Assembly: GCA_965249045.1 (NCBI GenBank)
Contig: OZ252213.1
Location: 868,001 to 932,000, forward strand
Source of the DNA: Nemesobacter sp965249045
GTDB taxonomy: Bacteria; Desulfobacterota_D; UBA1144; Nemesobacterales; Nemesobacteraceae
Length of the DNA stretch: 64,000 nucleotides
Reading direction: 5' to 3'
Part shown: in pieces, positions 1-9,839 of the stretch
Layout of the letters: every line of letters starts with the position of its first letter
Position numbering within the stretch: the stretch's first letter is position 1
Translations under genes and position numbers: made by a program
Notes under the pieces: model-generated
Told to the model about the DNA's origin: nothing
What the model saw: only the letters and a program-made list of their open reading frames with translations
Databases searched by the model: none

Positions 1-458
1 GTTCCGAGGTGAGCGTTTGAGTCTATGGTCCGCAGTTTTCCTCCGACTACTATGGTCGGGTCCGCACCGCAGTGGGAGAGCACCGACGCTATCATGGAGG
101 ACGTCGTGGTTTTTCCGTGGCTTCCGGCAACTGCGATGCCGAATTTGAGCCTCATCAGTTCCGCCAGCATCTCCGCTCTGGGTATGAGGGGAACTCTCGC
201 TGCCGCCGCGGCGATCATTTCCGGGTTGTTCTCTCGAATTGCCGATGAGTATACGACTACCTCGCTTCCTTTTATGTTCTCCGAACTGTGGCCCGTGTGA
301 ACGACGGCTCCGAGGGAAGCAAGACGTCGGGTTATCTGGGTTTCCACGAGGTCGGAACCGCTTACCTCAAGACCCATGTTGATCAGCACTTCGGCTATGC
401 CGCTCATTCCTATGCCGCCTATGCCGATGAAATGGACTTTCTTTATCTTCCCGTACAT
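1..458 (-). CDS. murC: UDP-N-acetylmuramate--L-alanine ligase MurC (5' part, runs off window)
   Basis: Adds L-alanine to UDP-MurNAc, the first peptide step of cytoplasmic peptidoglycan precursor synthesis. The minus strand from an ATG at 456-458 reads MYGKIKKVHFIGIGGIGMSG, the N-terminal Rossmann glycine motif typical of MurC. Near the window edge it reads DPTIVVGGKL, a conserved stretch of the MurC central domain. About 152 codons are present and the ATPase C-terminal part lies outside. The start is 4 bases after the murG stop, so it is co-translated with the rest of the dcw cluster. No frame break is seen in the visible part. Confidence 0.93.
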   Translation of the reverse strand, partial: MYGKIKKVHFIGIGGIGMSGIAEVLINMGLEVSGSDLVETQITRRLASLGAVVHTGHSSENIKGSEVVVYSSAIRENNPEMIAAAAARVPLIPRAEMLAELMRLKFGIAVAGSHGKTTTSSMIASVLSHCGADPTIVVGGKLRTIDSNAHLG

Positions 459-462
459 TGAC

Positions 463-1530
463 TTACCCTATTATCCGCTCGATTTCGTTTACGATTTCCC
501 GGGCGGCATGGGGCCGCGCGAGTTTCTTTGAGTTTGCCGCCATGCGCCCGAGGGTGTTTTCCTCAAGAGTTTTCTCCATAACCGCGCAAAGACCTTCGAC
601 CGAAAGTTCTTTTTCCTCGACTACCACTGCAGCTGCGTTTGACTCGAGTACCTTGGCGTTTTTTAGCTGATGGTCGTGGGTGGAGGAGGCGAGGGGAATC
701 AGTATTGACGGTATGCCGAACGCCGTTATTTCAGAGAGCGTTCCGGAGCCCGCCCTGCAGATCGCAAGGTCCGTTCTCTCGTAGATTCGGGACATATCGT
801 CTGTAAATCCGAATACCTCGGCGGAAATGCCGAGTTGCCGGTAAGTTTCCCTTACGCTTTCCACCTGGGCTTCTCCGGTCTGATGGGTCACGTTTATCTG
901 CGCGCCGAGTTTTCCTAGGGACAGGGGAACGATCTCGTTCAGTTTGCGGGCTCCTTGGCTTCCTCCGAGTACGAATATGTTTCGCGGGGCGTTTTGGCGG
1001 GGTTTTTTCTCCGCGGCGCCATGGGCAAGGTCACGTCTTATGGGATTTCCGGTGAGCACCGTTTTTTCCGCCGGGAGATGCTCCTTGCTTTCTTCGAAAG
1101 TTATGAATATCTTGCCGACGAATCTCGAGAGTATCCTGTTGGCAAGCCCGGGGATGGAGTTCTGTTCGCAAACGGCGGTCGGTATGGAACTCATGGATGC
1201 GCAAAGCAGAGTTGGTCCGGACGCGTATCCGCCGACTCCTATAACCGCGTCAGGCCTGAAATCTCTGAGTATCTTAAGGGAACTCAGCATAGCTCCGAGT
1301 ATCGATATCACCGCCATCACCTTCTGGGAAAAGTTTTTTCCGACAATTCCTCTTGAGTTTATGAATTCGACTCTGTACCCCTTTTCCGGGAGAATCCTTT
1401 TTTCAATGCCCTGTTCGGTGCCCACGAACAGAACCTCGTTTCCGCTGTTTCTGTCAAGTATTTCCTCCGCGATTGATATCGCGGGGAAAACATGTCCACC
1501 TGTGCCTCCTCCGGCTATTATCACTTTCAT
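463..1530 (-). CDS. murG: UDP-GlcNAc:lipid I N-acetylglucosaminyltransferase MurG
   Basis: Transfers GlcNAc from UDP-GlcNAc onto lipid I to make lipid II at the inner face of the membrane. The 355-residue protein has the usual family length and GT-B fold motifs: GGGTGGHVFPA at residues 7-17, GVGGYASGP at 98-106, GGSQGARKLNE at 189-199, and the donor-binding CRAGSGTLSEI at 258-268. Its start overlaps the ftsW stop by 4 bases (ATGA type), and murC follows 4 bases after its stop. Membrane association would be through the N-terminal half. No anomalies. Confidence 0.97.
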   Translation of the reverse strand: MKVIIAGGGTGGHVFPAISIAEEILDRNSGNEVLFVGTEQGIEKRILPEKGYRVEFINSRGIVGKNFSQKVMAVISILGAMLSSLKILRDFRPDAVIGVGGYASGPTLLCASMSSIPTAVCEQNSIPGLANRILSRFVGKIFITFEESKEHLPAEKTVLTGNPIRRDLAHGAAEKKPRQNAPRNIFVLGGSQGARKLNEIVPLSLGKLGAQINVTHQTGEAQVESVRETYRQLGISAEVFGFTDDMSRIYERTDLAICRAGSGTLSEITAFGIPSILIPLASSTHDHQLKNAKVLESNAAAVVVEEKELSVEGLCAVMEKTLEENTLGRMAANSKKLARPHAAREIVNEIERIIG

Positions 1531-2636
1531 CTGTTCCCGGTGCTGAACCTCGAGACGCTCAGGATGATCCCAAACGCCGCAAGCGTCGATACAAGAGAAC
1601 TTCCCCCGTAGCTTACAAGAGGCAGCGCCAGTCCCGTAGTGGGAAAAAGACCGACTGCCACTCCCATGTTAAGTGCCGCTTGGAGCGTTATAAGCGCCGT
1701 AAAACCGAATACCATGTATCTTGAGAAAGGATCTTCCGCCCGCATGGCTATCCTTACGCATCTTGCCAGAATCAAGAGGAAAAGCGCGATTAATGTCATT
1801 ACCCCTATGAATCCGAATTCCTCGCCTATTATCGAGAAGATAAAGTCGGTGTGCGCCTGGGGAAGGAAAAGCAGTTTCTGGGAGCTGTTTCCGAGTCCGC
1901 TTCCGTATATTCCCCCGAGACCGAACGCCATGAACGACTGAACGGCCTGGTACCCTGAGCCGAGAGGGTCCTTCCAGGGGTCAAGAAACGACATTATTCT
2001 CTCCATCCTGTAACCCTCGTTAATTATGGCTAGGGAGAGCAGCGCTACGGCCCCGACCCCGATGCTCAGCAGGTACCTGATTTTAGCCCCTCCGACAAAA
2101 AGCATGATGAAAAGAACCGCCAGAACAACAAAAGAGGTTCCGAGATCCGGTCCGGCCAGTATAAGCCCCACGTAAGCGCCGCCGGCGAGCAGCGGAGAAA
2201 AAATACCGACCCAGAAGCTGTCCATTTTGTCTTCTTTCTTGAACAGAAAATGCGCCATGTAGATAACCAGCATGTATTTGCAGAACTCAGACGGCTGAAA
2301 CGAGAATCCCCAGACCGAAAGCCACCTTCGCCCCCCGCCGACCTCCTTGCCTATCTCCGGAAGAAGCACGATTACAAGTAAAGCGAGTCCGAGCAGGTAA
2401 CCGGGGTAAACCAGGTTTCTCAGGAAAAGAGGCTTCATGTGCATCAATGTCACCATAACCGTTACTCCCACGAGCAGATATATGACGTGGAATTTAAGAA
2501 AACGCATCGAGTTGGCGTAGGTTTCAAGCGAGTATATCGAGCTTGAGTTGTATACCGCTACCACCCCGATTCCCGCTACTATCAGCACGAGCCCGAGGAG
2601 CACTATGTCGAAATCCCTGTTTCTGAAGTCAAACAT
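1527..2636 (-). CDS. ftsW: SEDS-family septal peptidoglycan polymerase FtsW
   Basis: Polytopic membrane glycosyltransferase that polymerises lipid II at the division septum together with FtsI. The 369 residues contain about ten hydrophobic segments. The SEDS signatures are present: PQAHTDFIFSIIGEEFG, and near the C-terminus PTTGLALPLVSYGGSS. Its position between murD and murG in the dcw cluster favours FtsW over its paralogue RodA. The start overlaps the murD stop by 8 bases and the stop overlaps the murG start by 4, so expression is coupled to both. Confidence 0.95.
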   Translation of the reverse strand: MFDFRNRDFDIVLLGLVLIVAGIGVVAVYNSSSIYSLETYANSMRFLKFHVIYLLVGVTVMVTLMHMKPLFLRNLVYPGYLLGLALLVIVLLPEIGKEVGGGRRWLSVWGFSFQPSEFCKYMLVIYMAHFLFKKEDKMDSFWVGIFSPLLAGGAYVGLILAGPDLGTSFVVLAVLFIMLFVGGAKIRYLLSIGVGAVALLSLAIINEGYRMERIMSFLDPWKDPLGSGYQAVQSFMAFGLGGIYGSGLGNSSQKLLFLPQAHTDFIFSIIGEEFGFIGVMTLIALFLLILARCVRIAMRAEDPFSRYMVFGFTALITLQAALNMGVAVGLFPTTGLALPLVSYGGSSLVSTLAAFGIILSVSRFSTGNR

Positions 2637-3957
2637 CTCTCACGATTTCCTTAAACAGATTCCCCCTTTCCTCGTATGATCTGAACATGTCAAAGCTTGA
2701 GCATCCGGGTGAGAACAGAAGCGTATCTCCGGCTTCGGACAGCTCAAAAGCGCTTCGCGTAGCCTCTTTTAGCGAATCCGCGCATGTCGTCTGCGCCAGG
2801 TCGCCTAGCTGGGCGCGCATTTTCTCCCTTGTCTCCCCTATGAAGACCAGGGCTTTTACCTTGCTTGCCACGGCGTCCTTCAGGCAATCGTAGTCGATTC
2901 CCTTGTCCTTTCCCCCGGCAAGCAGTATGATCGGGGAGGGCAGGCTCTCAATTGCTCTTAGTGTGGAAAAAGGGGTTGTGGATTTCGAGTCGTTGTAAAC
3001 GTTCACTCCTTTTACAGTCAGTACGAATTCCATTCTGTGCGGAAGCGGACGAAATTCGTCTATGCTTTTCTGCACCGGATTCAGCTGGCAGCCAAGTATT
3101 CCCGCGACGGCTACCGCGGCCATTATGTTCTCCTTGTTGTGTTCTCCGACAAGTGCAGAGTCCCGAAGACAGAAGGACAGTTCCCCGAACACTATCTCAT
3201 CCTCCCTGCAGTAAACATCGGTTTCTTTCTCCCGGGTTCCGAAAGATACTTTCTTCGCCCTGAAACCGCCTGAGCCTTTCAGCACCGCCGGGTCCTCCGC
3301 GTTGAACACTGCCCAATCATCTTCGGTCTGGTTTGCGAAAAGGCTGAGTTTTGCCGTCTCGTATTCTTCCATGCTTGAGTGGTGGTCCAGATGGTCTGGC
3401 GATATGTTGAGGATCACGGCGACATGGGGCGCGAAATTTCTTATTCCCTGGAGCTGAAAGCTGCTGAGCTCAAGCAGCAGAAAGTCATATTCGCCGTCTT
3501 TCTCTGCTACCGAGATGAGAGGCGTTCCAATATTTCCGCCCGTAAAGATTTTCAAGCCGCTTCGTCTGAGCATTTCCGAGAGAAGGGACGTGGTCGTTGT
3601 CTTTCCGTTTGTCCCCGTTATTCCTATTACCGGCTTTGATATAAAATTCCACGCAAGCTCGATTTCGCTTATTACCGTTTTTCCAGCTGCCTGAGCGTTA
3701 CTGATCTCGGGAAGATCGAATCTTACCCCGGGACTCAGCACTACTGTGTCAGCCCATTTAAAAAATTCGGGCGCGTGAGTTCCGCACAGGACCTCCATGC
3801 CCCCTGCCGAGAGTTCTTCCACCACGGATCCAAGCTCCCGGGCCTCTCTCGAGTCGGTTGCCTTTACCGGCACTCCTTTGGAGAGGAGAAATTTTGAAGT
3901 CTCCACTCCCGTTACCCCGAGACCAACGACTAAGAATCTGTTTTCCCCAAGTTCCAT
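2629..3957 (-). CDS. murD: UDP-N-acetylmuramoylalanine--D-glutamate ligase MurD
   Basis: Cytoplasmic Mur ligase adding D-glutamate to UDP-MurNAc-L-Ala. The 442 residues show an N-terminal nucleotide-binding Rossmann segment (VVGLGVTGVETSKFL, residues 10-24), the Mur ATPase loop GTNGKTTTTSLL at 115-126, and the C-terminal ligase domain containing YNDSKSTTPFSTLRAI and LLAGGKDKG. The length matches the family. The start is 4 bases after the mraY stop and the 3' end overlaps ftsW. No missing motif. Confidence 0.96.
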   Translation of the reverse strand: MELGENRFLVVGLGVTGVETSKFLLSKGVPVKATDSREARELGSVVEELSAGGMEVLCGTHAPEFFKWADTVVLSPGVRFDLPEISNAQAAGKTVISEIELAWNFISKPVIGITGTNGKTTTTSLLSEMLRRSGLKIFTGGNIGTPLISVAEKDGEYDFLLLELSSFQLQGIRNFAPHVAVILNISPDHLDHHSSMEEYETAKLSLFANQTEDDWAVFNAEDPAVLKGSGGFRAKKVSFGTREKETDVYCREDEIVFGELSFCLRDSALVGEHNKENIMAAVAVAGILGCQLNPVQKSIDEFRPLPHRMEFVLTVKGVNVYNDSKSTTPFSTLRAIESLPSPIILLAGGKDKGIDYDCLKDAVASKVKALVFIGETREKMRAQLGDLAQTTCADSLKEATRSAFELSEAGDTLLFSPGCSSFDMFRSYEERGNLFKEIVRDV

Positions 3958-3961
3958 TTGA

Positions 3962-5074
3962 TCACCTTATCTTCAGGCTTGAAAGAGCGAGAATAGAAAG
4001 AACAAGGCATATTATCCAGAAACGCACCACTACTTTCGATTCGGCCCATCCGGCAAGCTCGAAATGATGATGAAGAGGCGTCATTCTGAAAACTCTCTTG
4101 CCGGTAGAGCGAAACGAGATCACCTGGATTATCACCGAAAGGGTTTCCACGAAGAACACCCCGCCGGCTATGACCAGAAGTATTTCCTGCTTTATCGCGA
4201 GAGCGCTGAATCCTATGGCTGCCCCCAGAGAAAGAGAACCCACGTCTCCCATGAAGACCTGGGCGGGATGGGAGTTGTACCAAAGAAACCCGAGGCATGC
4301 CCCTCCGACCGCCGCGAGAAAAATGGCCAGTTCCCCGGCTCCCTGCACGTACGGGATCTGCAGGTAGCTTGCAAACTGCAGGTTTCCGGCGAGATAAGCG
4401 AAAATTACGTAGGTAGTGGTTACGATGGCGATCGAACCTATGGCCAGACCGTCAAGACCGTCGGTCAGATTCACCGCGTTTGAAGAACCGACGGTGACCA
4501 GGAGGGCAAAGAATATGTAGAGATATCCGAAATCTACCACGGCCTGCTTTATGAAGGGAAACACTACGGAGGTCGAGGAATACACCGCGCTTTCCCCGGC
4601 CCTCATGGACATTGAGAAACTTCCGCTTTCATTCATGCAGAGAATAATCACAAACGTCGCCGCGATGAGCGTCTGGCAGAGAAACTTAACCCTTGCCCTT
4701 ATTCCCTTTCCTTTCTTTATCTTTATAAAATCGTCGAAAAATCCCAGGATGGCGAAACTTATCATGAACAGAAGTACGAGCATAACCTTGCCTACAAGGA
4801 AGTTTGTCCAGAGAAGGGATGATACGGTTATAGCCATTACGATGAATATTCCTCCCATCGTGGGAGTGCCGGCTTTCGCGCCGTGGCTGCTGGGTCCGTC
4901 TTTGCGTATGGTCTCGTGGAACTGGGCCGCTTTGAGCAAGTCAATCAGCTTTTTCCCGAGGAAAACGCAGAGAAGAAAAGAAGTCAATCCGGCTCCGAAA
5001 GAGCGGAAAGTTATGTACTTGAAAACGTTTAGGAAAATAAATTCGTCTTTTAGAAGGTGCAGAAAGTAGAGCAT
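3962..5074 (-). CDS. mraY: Phospho-N-acetylmuramoyl-pentapeptide transferase MraY
   Basis: Integral membrane enzyme that moves phospho-MurNAc-pentapeptide to undecaprenyl phosphate, making lipid I. The 370 residues have about ten transmembrane segments. Diagnostic cytoplasmic loops are visible: the Asp pair in GFFDDFIKIKKGKG (D114, D115), NLTDGLDGLAIG (from residue 203), and MTPLHHHFELAGWAE near the C-terminus. It begins 3 bases after the murF stop and ends 4 bases before murD. Standard order and length. Confidence 0.97.
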   Translation of the reverse strand: MLYFLHLLKDEFIFLNVFKYITFRSFGAGLTSFLLCVFLGKKLIDLLKAAQFHETIRKDGPSSHGAKAGTPTMGGIFIVMAITVSSLLWTNFLVGKVMLVLLFMISFAILGFFDDFIKIKKGKGIRARVKFLCQTLIAATFVIILCMNESGSFSMSMRAGESAVYSSTSVVFPFIKQAVVDFGYLYIFFALLVTVGSSNAVNLTDGLDGLAIGSIAIVTTTYVIFAYLAGNLQFASYLQIPYVQGAGELAIFLAAVGGACLGFLWYNSHPAQVFMGDVGSLSLGAAIGFSALAIKQEILLVIAGGVFFVETLSVIIQVISFRSTGKRVFRMTPLHHHFELAGWAESKVVVRFWIICLVLSILALSSLKIR

Positions 5075-5077
5075 GGC

Positions 5078-6463
5078 CTATTTTTTGTAAAGCGTCTGTA
5101 TTACCGCTTCCATCTTCATTCCTCGCGATCCTTTTACAAGCACTATGTCGTCCTCCCCGCAGACATCAAGAAGCAGGGCGGCCGCCTCCTGCGGGCTCTG
5201 CGCTACGTGACAAGCCGTTTGTCCCCGTATCGCCGATATGAGCGGCTGGGAGAATTCTCCCATGGCCACAACCATGTCCAGACCGAGTTTGGAAACATGC
5301 TCCCCGATCAGTTCGTGCTCCCTTTCGCTGCTTTCCCCGAGTTCGAGCATATCGCCGAGAACAGCTACCGCCTTCGCCCTGCCGCGGCGGTGGCCGGCAA
5401 GTTCGTCAAGCGCCGCGCGCATCGAGTCGGGATTTGCGTTGTATGAGTCGTTTATGATCCTGAAGCCAAACGGGGTGCGGATAACTTCAAGGCGCATCGC
5501 GGAGGGAACGTATTTTTCAAGACCGGCCAGTATCTCGTTCATTCCGCATCCAAGCGAATACGCAAGGGCGGAGGCCGAGAGGGCGTTTGAAACGTTGTGT
5601 GCGCCTATTCCCTTTATTCTCGTTTTAGCGGACCGCTCGTCGATCTGTATAGTGAATTCGATGGATTCCATTCCCTCATGGCTGATGTCGCTTGCCCTTA
5701 TGAAAGCCTCGGGGGAGGCAACTCCGTACGTGATCTTCTGGCAGTGTGCGCGGTCGGCTATTTTCTTCACCCACGGATCATCAACGTTTACGCAGAAAGT
5801 GTTTTCCTCGCCGAAGTTCTCAACCAGTTCGCCCTTTGCCCTCGCGACTCCTTCAAGGTCCTTCATCTCCTCCAGGTGGGCTTTTCCTACCGTGGTGATC
5901 GTTCCCACATCGGGCGAGGCTACCTCGGCAAGGGTTCTTATTTCCCCGAAAGAGTTCATTCCCATCTCAAGCACGCAGAAATCATGCTCCTCCTCCAGTT
6001 TCAGCAGGTTAAGCGGAAGACCTATATGGTTGTTCAGGTTGCCGTAGGTCCTGAGCACGTTGCCTGATATGGACAGTATGCTGTGAGTCATGTTTTTGGT
6101 TGTGGTCTTTCCGTTAGAACCCGTAATGGCGGCGACACGGAGATCGGGAAACGAATTTCTCCAGTGTCTCGACATTTCAAGCAGGGCTTTTTGCGTGGAT
6201 TCGACCTTTATTATTGCGCCGCAGTTGTGCTTTGCGCCCTGTATTTGCGGGTCTTTTTCTACTAGCGCTCCCACCGAACCTTTTTCAAAGGCTTCGGCGA
6301 CGTAATTGTGACCGTCGAAGTTGGGTCCCTCGATGGCGACGAAAAGCTGGCTTTTTTTTATCTTTCTGGAATCGATGCAGACCCCGGAAGCTCCGCCCGG
6401 CATCTTGCCGCCGACAAGGCTGCCTCCAGTGGAATTTAGCAGAAAATCAAGGCTGAATCTCAA
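5078..6463 (-). CDS. murF: UDP-MurNAc-tripeptide--D-alanyl-D-alanine ligase MurF
   Basis: Adds the D-Ala-D-Ala dipeptide to the nucleotide-linked tripeptide, completing the pentapeptide precursor. The 461-residue protein has the MurF N-terminal domain with GVCIDSRKIKKSQLFVAI, the ATP loop ITGSNGKTTTKN (about 113-124), the middle-domain NLNNHIGLPLNLL, and NDSYNANPDSMRAAL in the C-terminal domain, which is typical of MurF rather than MurE. The start overlaps the murE stop by 4 bases. Ordinary member of the cluster. Confidence 0.96.
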   Translation of the reverse strand: MRFSLDFLLNSTGGSLVGGKMPGGASGVCIDSRKIKKSQLFVAIEGPNFDGHNYVAEAFEKGSVGALVEKDPQIQGAKHNCGAIIKVESTQKALLEMSRHWRNSFPDLRVAAITGSNGKTTTKNMTHSILSISGNVLRTYGNLNNHIGLPLNLLKLEEEHDFCVLEMGMNSFGEIRTLAEVASPDVGTITTVGKAHLEEMKDLEGVARAKGELVENFGEENTFCVNVDDPWVKKIADRAHCQKITYGVASPEAFIRASDISHEGMESIEFTIQIDERSAKTRIKGIGAHNVSNALSASALAYSLGCGMNEILAGLEKYVPSAMRLEVIRTPFGFRIINDSYNANPDSMRAALDELAGHRRGRAKAVAVLGDMLELGESSEREHELIGEHVSKLGLDMVVAMGEFSQPLISAIRGQTACHVAQSPQEAAALLLDVCGEDDIVLVKGSRGMKMEAVIQTLYKK

Positions 6464-7962
6464 AGTCCTCTCCTGCTCCTGGCTTCAAGGTATTTCTCCG
6501 CGATTTCCCTGTCGTCAAAATGGATCTTCTCGGTACCGATTATCTGGTAGTCTTCGTGCCCTTTCCCAGCTATCAGGATTATGTCTCCGCGTCTGGCTGC
6601 ATCCACGGCGTGTTTTATGGCTTCTTCCCTGTCGGTTATGACCACGGTCCCCGGGTCTTGAGGCTCTATCCCTTCGGTCATATCCGCGATTATCCCGTCC
6701 GGGTCTTCCGTTCTGGGGTTATCCGAAGTCACTATCAGCATGTCCGAGTATCTGCGCCCGACCGCGGCCATGAGGGGCCGTTTTCCCCTGTCCCTGTCTC
6801 CGCCGCAACCCACCAGGGTGATGAGTTTTTGCGCACAGAAGGGTTTCAGGCACTCAAGCACATTCTCAAGTGCGTCGGGAGTGTGAGCATAATCTACGAA
6901 AACATCTATTCCCAGGGCGTTTTCGATTTTCTCGAGTCTTCCTGGTACGCGCCTGAGTTCACTCAGCGCTCTCCCGGTTGTCCCGGGGGACAAACCGAGA
7001 GAGAGGAGTGTTCCGGTTGCCGCCATCATGTTATAGAGGTTGTGTTTCCCCATGAGTTTTGAGTCAAGTTCCACCTTGCCCCACGGGGTGGCCAGTATGG
7101 CCTTTATGCCTCCTGAATCAAGCGTTAAATGCTCCGCGAATACAACTGAGTCTTTTTTTTTCATAGAAAACGTTATTTTTTGCCCTTTTTTCGGGACGGA
7201 TATCCTGTCTGTGAAAGGGTCGTCCGCGTTTATTATCGAGAACACCTCTTTTTTCTCGCTTTTCTCGAGAATTTCCGAGAAAAACCTTTCTTTGGCCCTG
7301 AAGTAATCTTCGAGCGTCTGGTGGTAGTCCAGGTGATCCTGGGTGAGGTTCGTGAATATCGCCGCGTCAAAATGACATCCGTCGACCCTTTTTAGGTCAA
7401 GGGCGTGCGAGGATACCTCGAGCGTGACGTTCGTCACTCCGGCGTCTTTCATCTCTCGCAGCATGCTCATAAAAGCGATGGGATCGGGCGTCGTAAGGGA
7501 AGCGGCTTCGGTTTTTCCCATGTATCTGTTTTCTATGGTTCCCAGAAGTCCCGTGTTTATCCCCTCGGCCTTCCAGCCGGCTTCGATCATGTGGGACACG
7601 GTGGTTTTTCCGTTGGTTCCCGTCACCCCCACGACCTTCATTGCCAGGGAAGGGTGGTCATGGAAATTGGAGGCGACTATGGAGGCCGCGGTTCTTGAGT
7701 CGCTTGTTTTTGCGACGGGGACCCCGAGACCTGGAATTTCTTCTGAAACCTCCTCAAGCAGAAGCGCAGCCGCCCCTTTTTTTACCGCCGAGGCGGCGTA
7801 CATATGCCCGTCAGTGGCTTTGCCCCTGATGGCTATAAAAAGGGAACCCGGTTCCACGTTCTGTGAGTTGAGAGTTATTCCTGTAATTTCCGTATCTCCC
7901 GGATTCTGCGATCCAGTTAACGTTTCAATTCCCGCGTTTTTCAGAACATCTGCTAATCTCAT
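6460..7962 (-). CDS. murE: UDP-MurNAc-L-Ala-D-Glu--meso-diaminopimelate ligase MurE
   Basis: Third amino-acid-adding Mur ligase. The 500 residues carry the ATP loop GVTGTNGKTTVSHMI (about 112-126) and, in the C-terminal domain, DNPRTEDPDGII. DNPR followed by E/D is the pocket that selects meso-diaminopimelate rather than lysine, so the sequence predicts a DAP-type cell wall. The N-terminus follows the ftsI stop with a 4-base overlap; the 3' end overlaps murF by 4. Length is normal for the family. Confidence 0.96.
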   Translation of the reverse strand: MRLADVLKNAGIETLTGSQNPGDTEITGITLNSQNVEPGSLFIAIRGKATDGHMYAASAVKKGAAALLLEEVSEEIPGLGVPVAKTSDSRTAASIVASNFHDHPSLAMKVVGVTGTNGKTTVSHMIEAGWKAEGINTGLLGTIENRYMGKTEAASLTTPDPIAFMSMLREMKDAGVTNVTLEVSSHALDLKRVDGCHFDAAIFTNLTQDHLDYHQTLEDYFRAKERFFSEILEKSEKKEVFSIINADDPFTDRISVPKKGQKITFSMKKKDSVVFAEHLTLDSGGIKAILATPWGKVELDSKLMGKHNLYNMMAATGTLLSLGLSPGTTGRALSELRRVPGRLEKIENALGIDVFVDYAHTPDALENVLECLKPFCAQKLITLVGCGGDRDRGKRPLMAAVGRRYSDMLIVTSDNPRTEDPDGIIADMTEGIEPQDPGTVVITDREEAIKHAVDAARRGDIILIAGKGHEDYQIIGTEKIHFDDREIAEKYLEARSRRGL

Positions 7963-9839
7963 ATGTTCTGCTTAAGGGTAAAGGTGCAGTCTGCTCCCCT
8001 TCTGATCTTTTCTCCCGAGGGTGGATGCTGGCTGACCACGTAGCCGCTTCCTATGAACCTGACTGAGACTTCCTCCTGCTCCGCCCACTTCATTACGGCT
8101 CTTGCGCTTTTGTTCGCCATGTCCGGCATGACCGTTTCCTCGATTCTTTCCTCGCGTGGCGGTATGCGCATGTAAAACAGGACTTTTTCGGTTATGGACT
8201 TGAAGATGGGCGCCGCGACTATCCCTCCGTAAGTGTGCTTTCTTGGGTTCTCTGCAATTACCACGAGGGCAAGACGCGGGTCATCAGCGGGAGCGAACCC
8301 GATGAACGACGAAAGATATCTGCTTTTGTAATAGGTGCCGGTTTCCGGATTGGACATCTGCGCCGTACCTGTTTTTCCGGCGACTCTGTAGCCGGAGATC
8401 CTGGCGTTTTTGCCCGTACCTTTTTCCACCACTTGTTCAAGAATTGCGGTAATTTTCGAAGCCGTATCGTAGGAAACGACTCTTTTTAGCATCTCGGGAT
8501 TTTTTTCCAGGAGAACTTTTCCCTCCGGCGATACGACTTTCCTAACGATATACGGCTTCATCAGGTATCCGCCATTTGCGATGCTTGAAAGTGCGGTTGC
8601 AAGCTGAATCGCCGTTACCGAGATTCCCTGTCCGAATGATATAGTTGCCAGTTCTATATCTCCCCAGTTTCTCAGGTTCTGTATTTTTCCGCTGGCTTCC
8701 CCGGGAAGATCCACTCCGACCGTCTTTCCGAAACCGAAATTTCTGAGCGAATCGTGAAGTTTTTTCTTTCCTAGGGTCTTTCCCATTTTCCAGGCGCATA
8801 TGTTGCTTGAATACGTTATGGTCTCGGAAACTGTCAGGATTCCGTGGCCGTGCACGTCTTTTATTGTTTTCGGGCCGACTCTCTGCTTTCCGTTCTCACA
8901 GTCATACTTGGTGTTCTCATCTCCCATTTTTTCTTCAAGCAGCGTCGCGGCCAGAAATACCTTGAGTGTCGAGCCGGGTTCAAAGGACATCCATATGGGA
9001 AGGTTTTTTCTCGTCTCCTGAGAGAACTCGCCGAAGCGGTTCGGATCGAAAAACGGATAGGAGGCCATGGAGAGTATCTCCCCGGTCTGAGGATTCATAA
9101 GGAGGGCAGCCCCCTTGTCCGCTTTCATTTCTCTTAAGCCCTTCTCAAGGGCGGTCTCTGTTATGTGCTGTATATAGGAATCCACGGTAAGCAGCACGTC
9201 GTTTCCCTTTGTTGACTGCTCTTTTGCGTTAAGCAGGGCGTCGGATATGCGGTTTCCCCTGCCGTCGGTTCTGATCCTCGCCGTGGCGGATTTGCCGGCA
9301 AGCGTCTTCTCAAAGCCGTATTCAAGACCCTCCACTCCCTTAAGATCGATGTTAGTGAATCCAAGCGCCTGTCCAAGCAGGGAACCGTTGGGATAGATTC
9401 TTCTCGGTTCTTCGGCGAAGCCGACACCTGAGATGCCCATGGCCTCTATTTTCTTTGCGGTCTCGGAATCCTCTCCTCTTTTGATCCATACGAAAGGTTT
9501 CTCGGAGCGCGCAGCTCTGAGCAGCTTCTTGCGGGAGAGACCAAGCGGTTTCGATATTGCCCGTGCGAGCTTGTCCGGGTCTTTTACTTTCTTGGGGTTT
9601 ACATAGATCGAAGTTGCCCAGACACTTGTGGCCAGAGGTTTTTTATTCCGGTCATACAAGGTTCCCCGTATCGGAGGCATTTTATAAACCCTGCTGTGCT
9701 GTTTTTCCGCGCCCGCGGAGAACTTGTCGCTTTGGAGTACCTGGATTTCAAAGGATCTGTATCCAAGAGCCACAAAGAGGCCGGTAATAAAAATAGTGGT
9801 AAGATAAAATTTCCATTTTCCTTTTCTAGAAGTTTTCAT
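7959..9839 (-). CDS. ftsI: Septal class B penicillin-binding protein FtsI/PBP3 with C-terminal PASTA domain
   Basis: Division-specific transpeptidase that cross-links peptidoglycan with FtsW. Order of parts in 626 residues: one membrane anchor (about 12-28), the dimerisation domain with RGTLYDRNKKPLA (58-70), and the transpeptidase domain with STLK containing the active serine S290, SSN at 344-346 and KTGTAQ from 489. A final domain at about 568-624 (VMPDMANKSARAVMKWA onward, ending with SQHPPSGEKIRRGADC) is a PASTA repeat. PASTA tails are usual in Gram-positive PBPs and Spo0-type proteins and are seen in some deltaproteobacterial FtsI. Start overlaps ftsL by 4 bases. Confidence 0.95.
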   Translation of the reverse strand: MKTSRKGKWKFYLTTIFITGLFVALGYRSFEIQVLQSDKFSAGAEKQHSRVYKMPPIRGTLYDRNKKPLATSVWATSIYVNPKKVKDPDKLARAISKPLGLSRKKLLRAARSEKPFVWIKRGEDSETAKKIEAMGISGVGFAEEPRRIYPNGSLLGQALGFTNIDLKGVEGLEYGFEKTLAGKSATARIRTDGRGNRISDALLNAKEQSTKGNDVLLTVDSYIQHITETALEKGLREMKADKGAALLMNPQTGEILSMASYPFFDPNRFGEFSQETRKNLPIWMSFEPGSTLKVFLAATLLEEKMGDENTKYDCENGKQRVGPKTIKDVHGHGILTVSETITYSSNICAWKMGKTLGKKKLHDSLRNFGFGKTVGVDLPGEASGKIQNLRNWGDIELATISFGQGISVTAIQLATALSSIANGGYLMKPYIVRKVVSPEGKVLLEKNPEMLKRVVSYDTASKITAILEQVVEKGTGKNARISGYRVAGKTGTAQMSNPETGTYYKSRYLSSFIGFAPADDPRLALVVIAENPRKHTYGGIVAAPIFKSITEKVLFYMRIPPREERIEETVMPDMANKSARAVMKWAEQEEVSVRFIGSGYVVSQHPPSGEKIRRGADCTFTLKQNI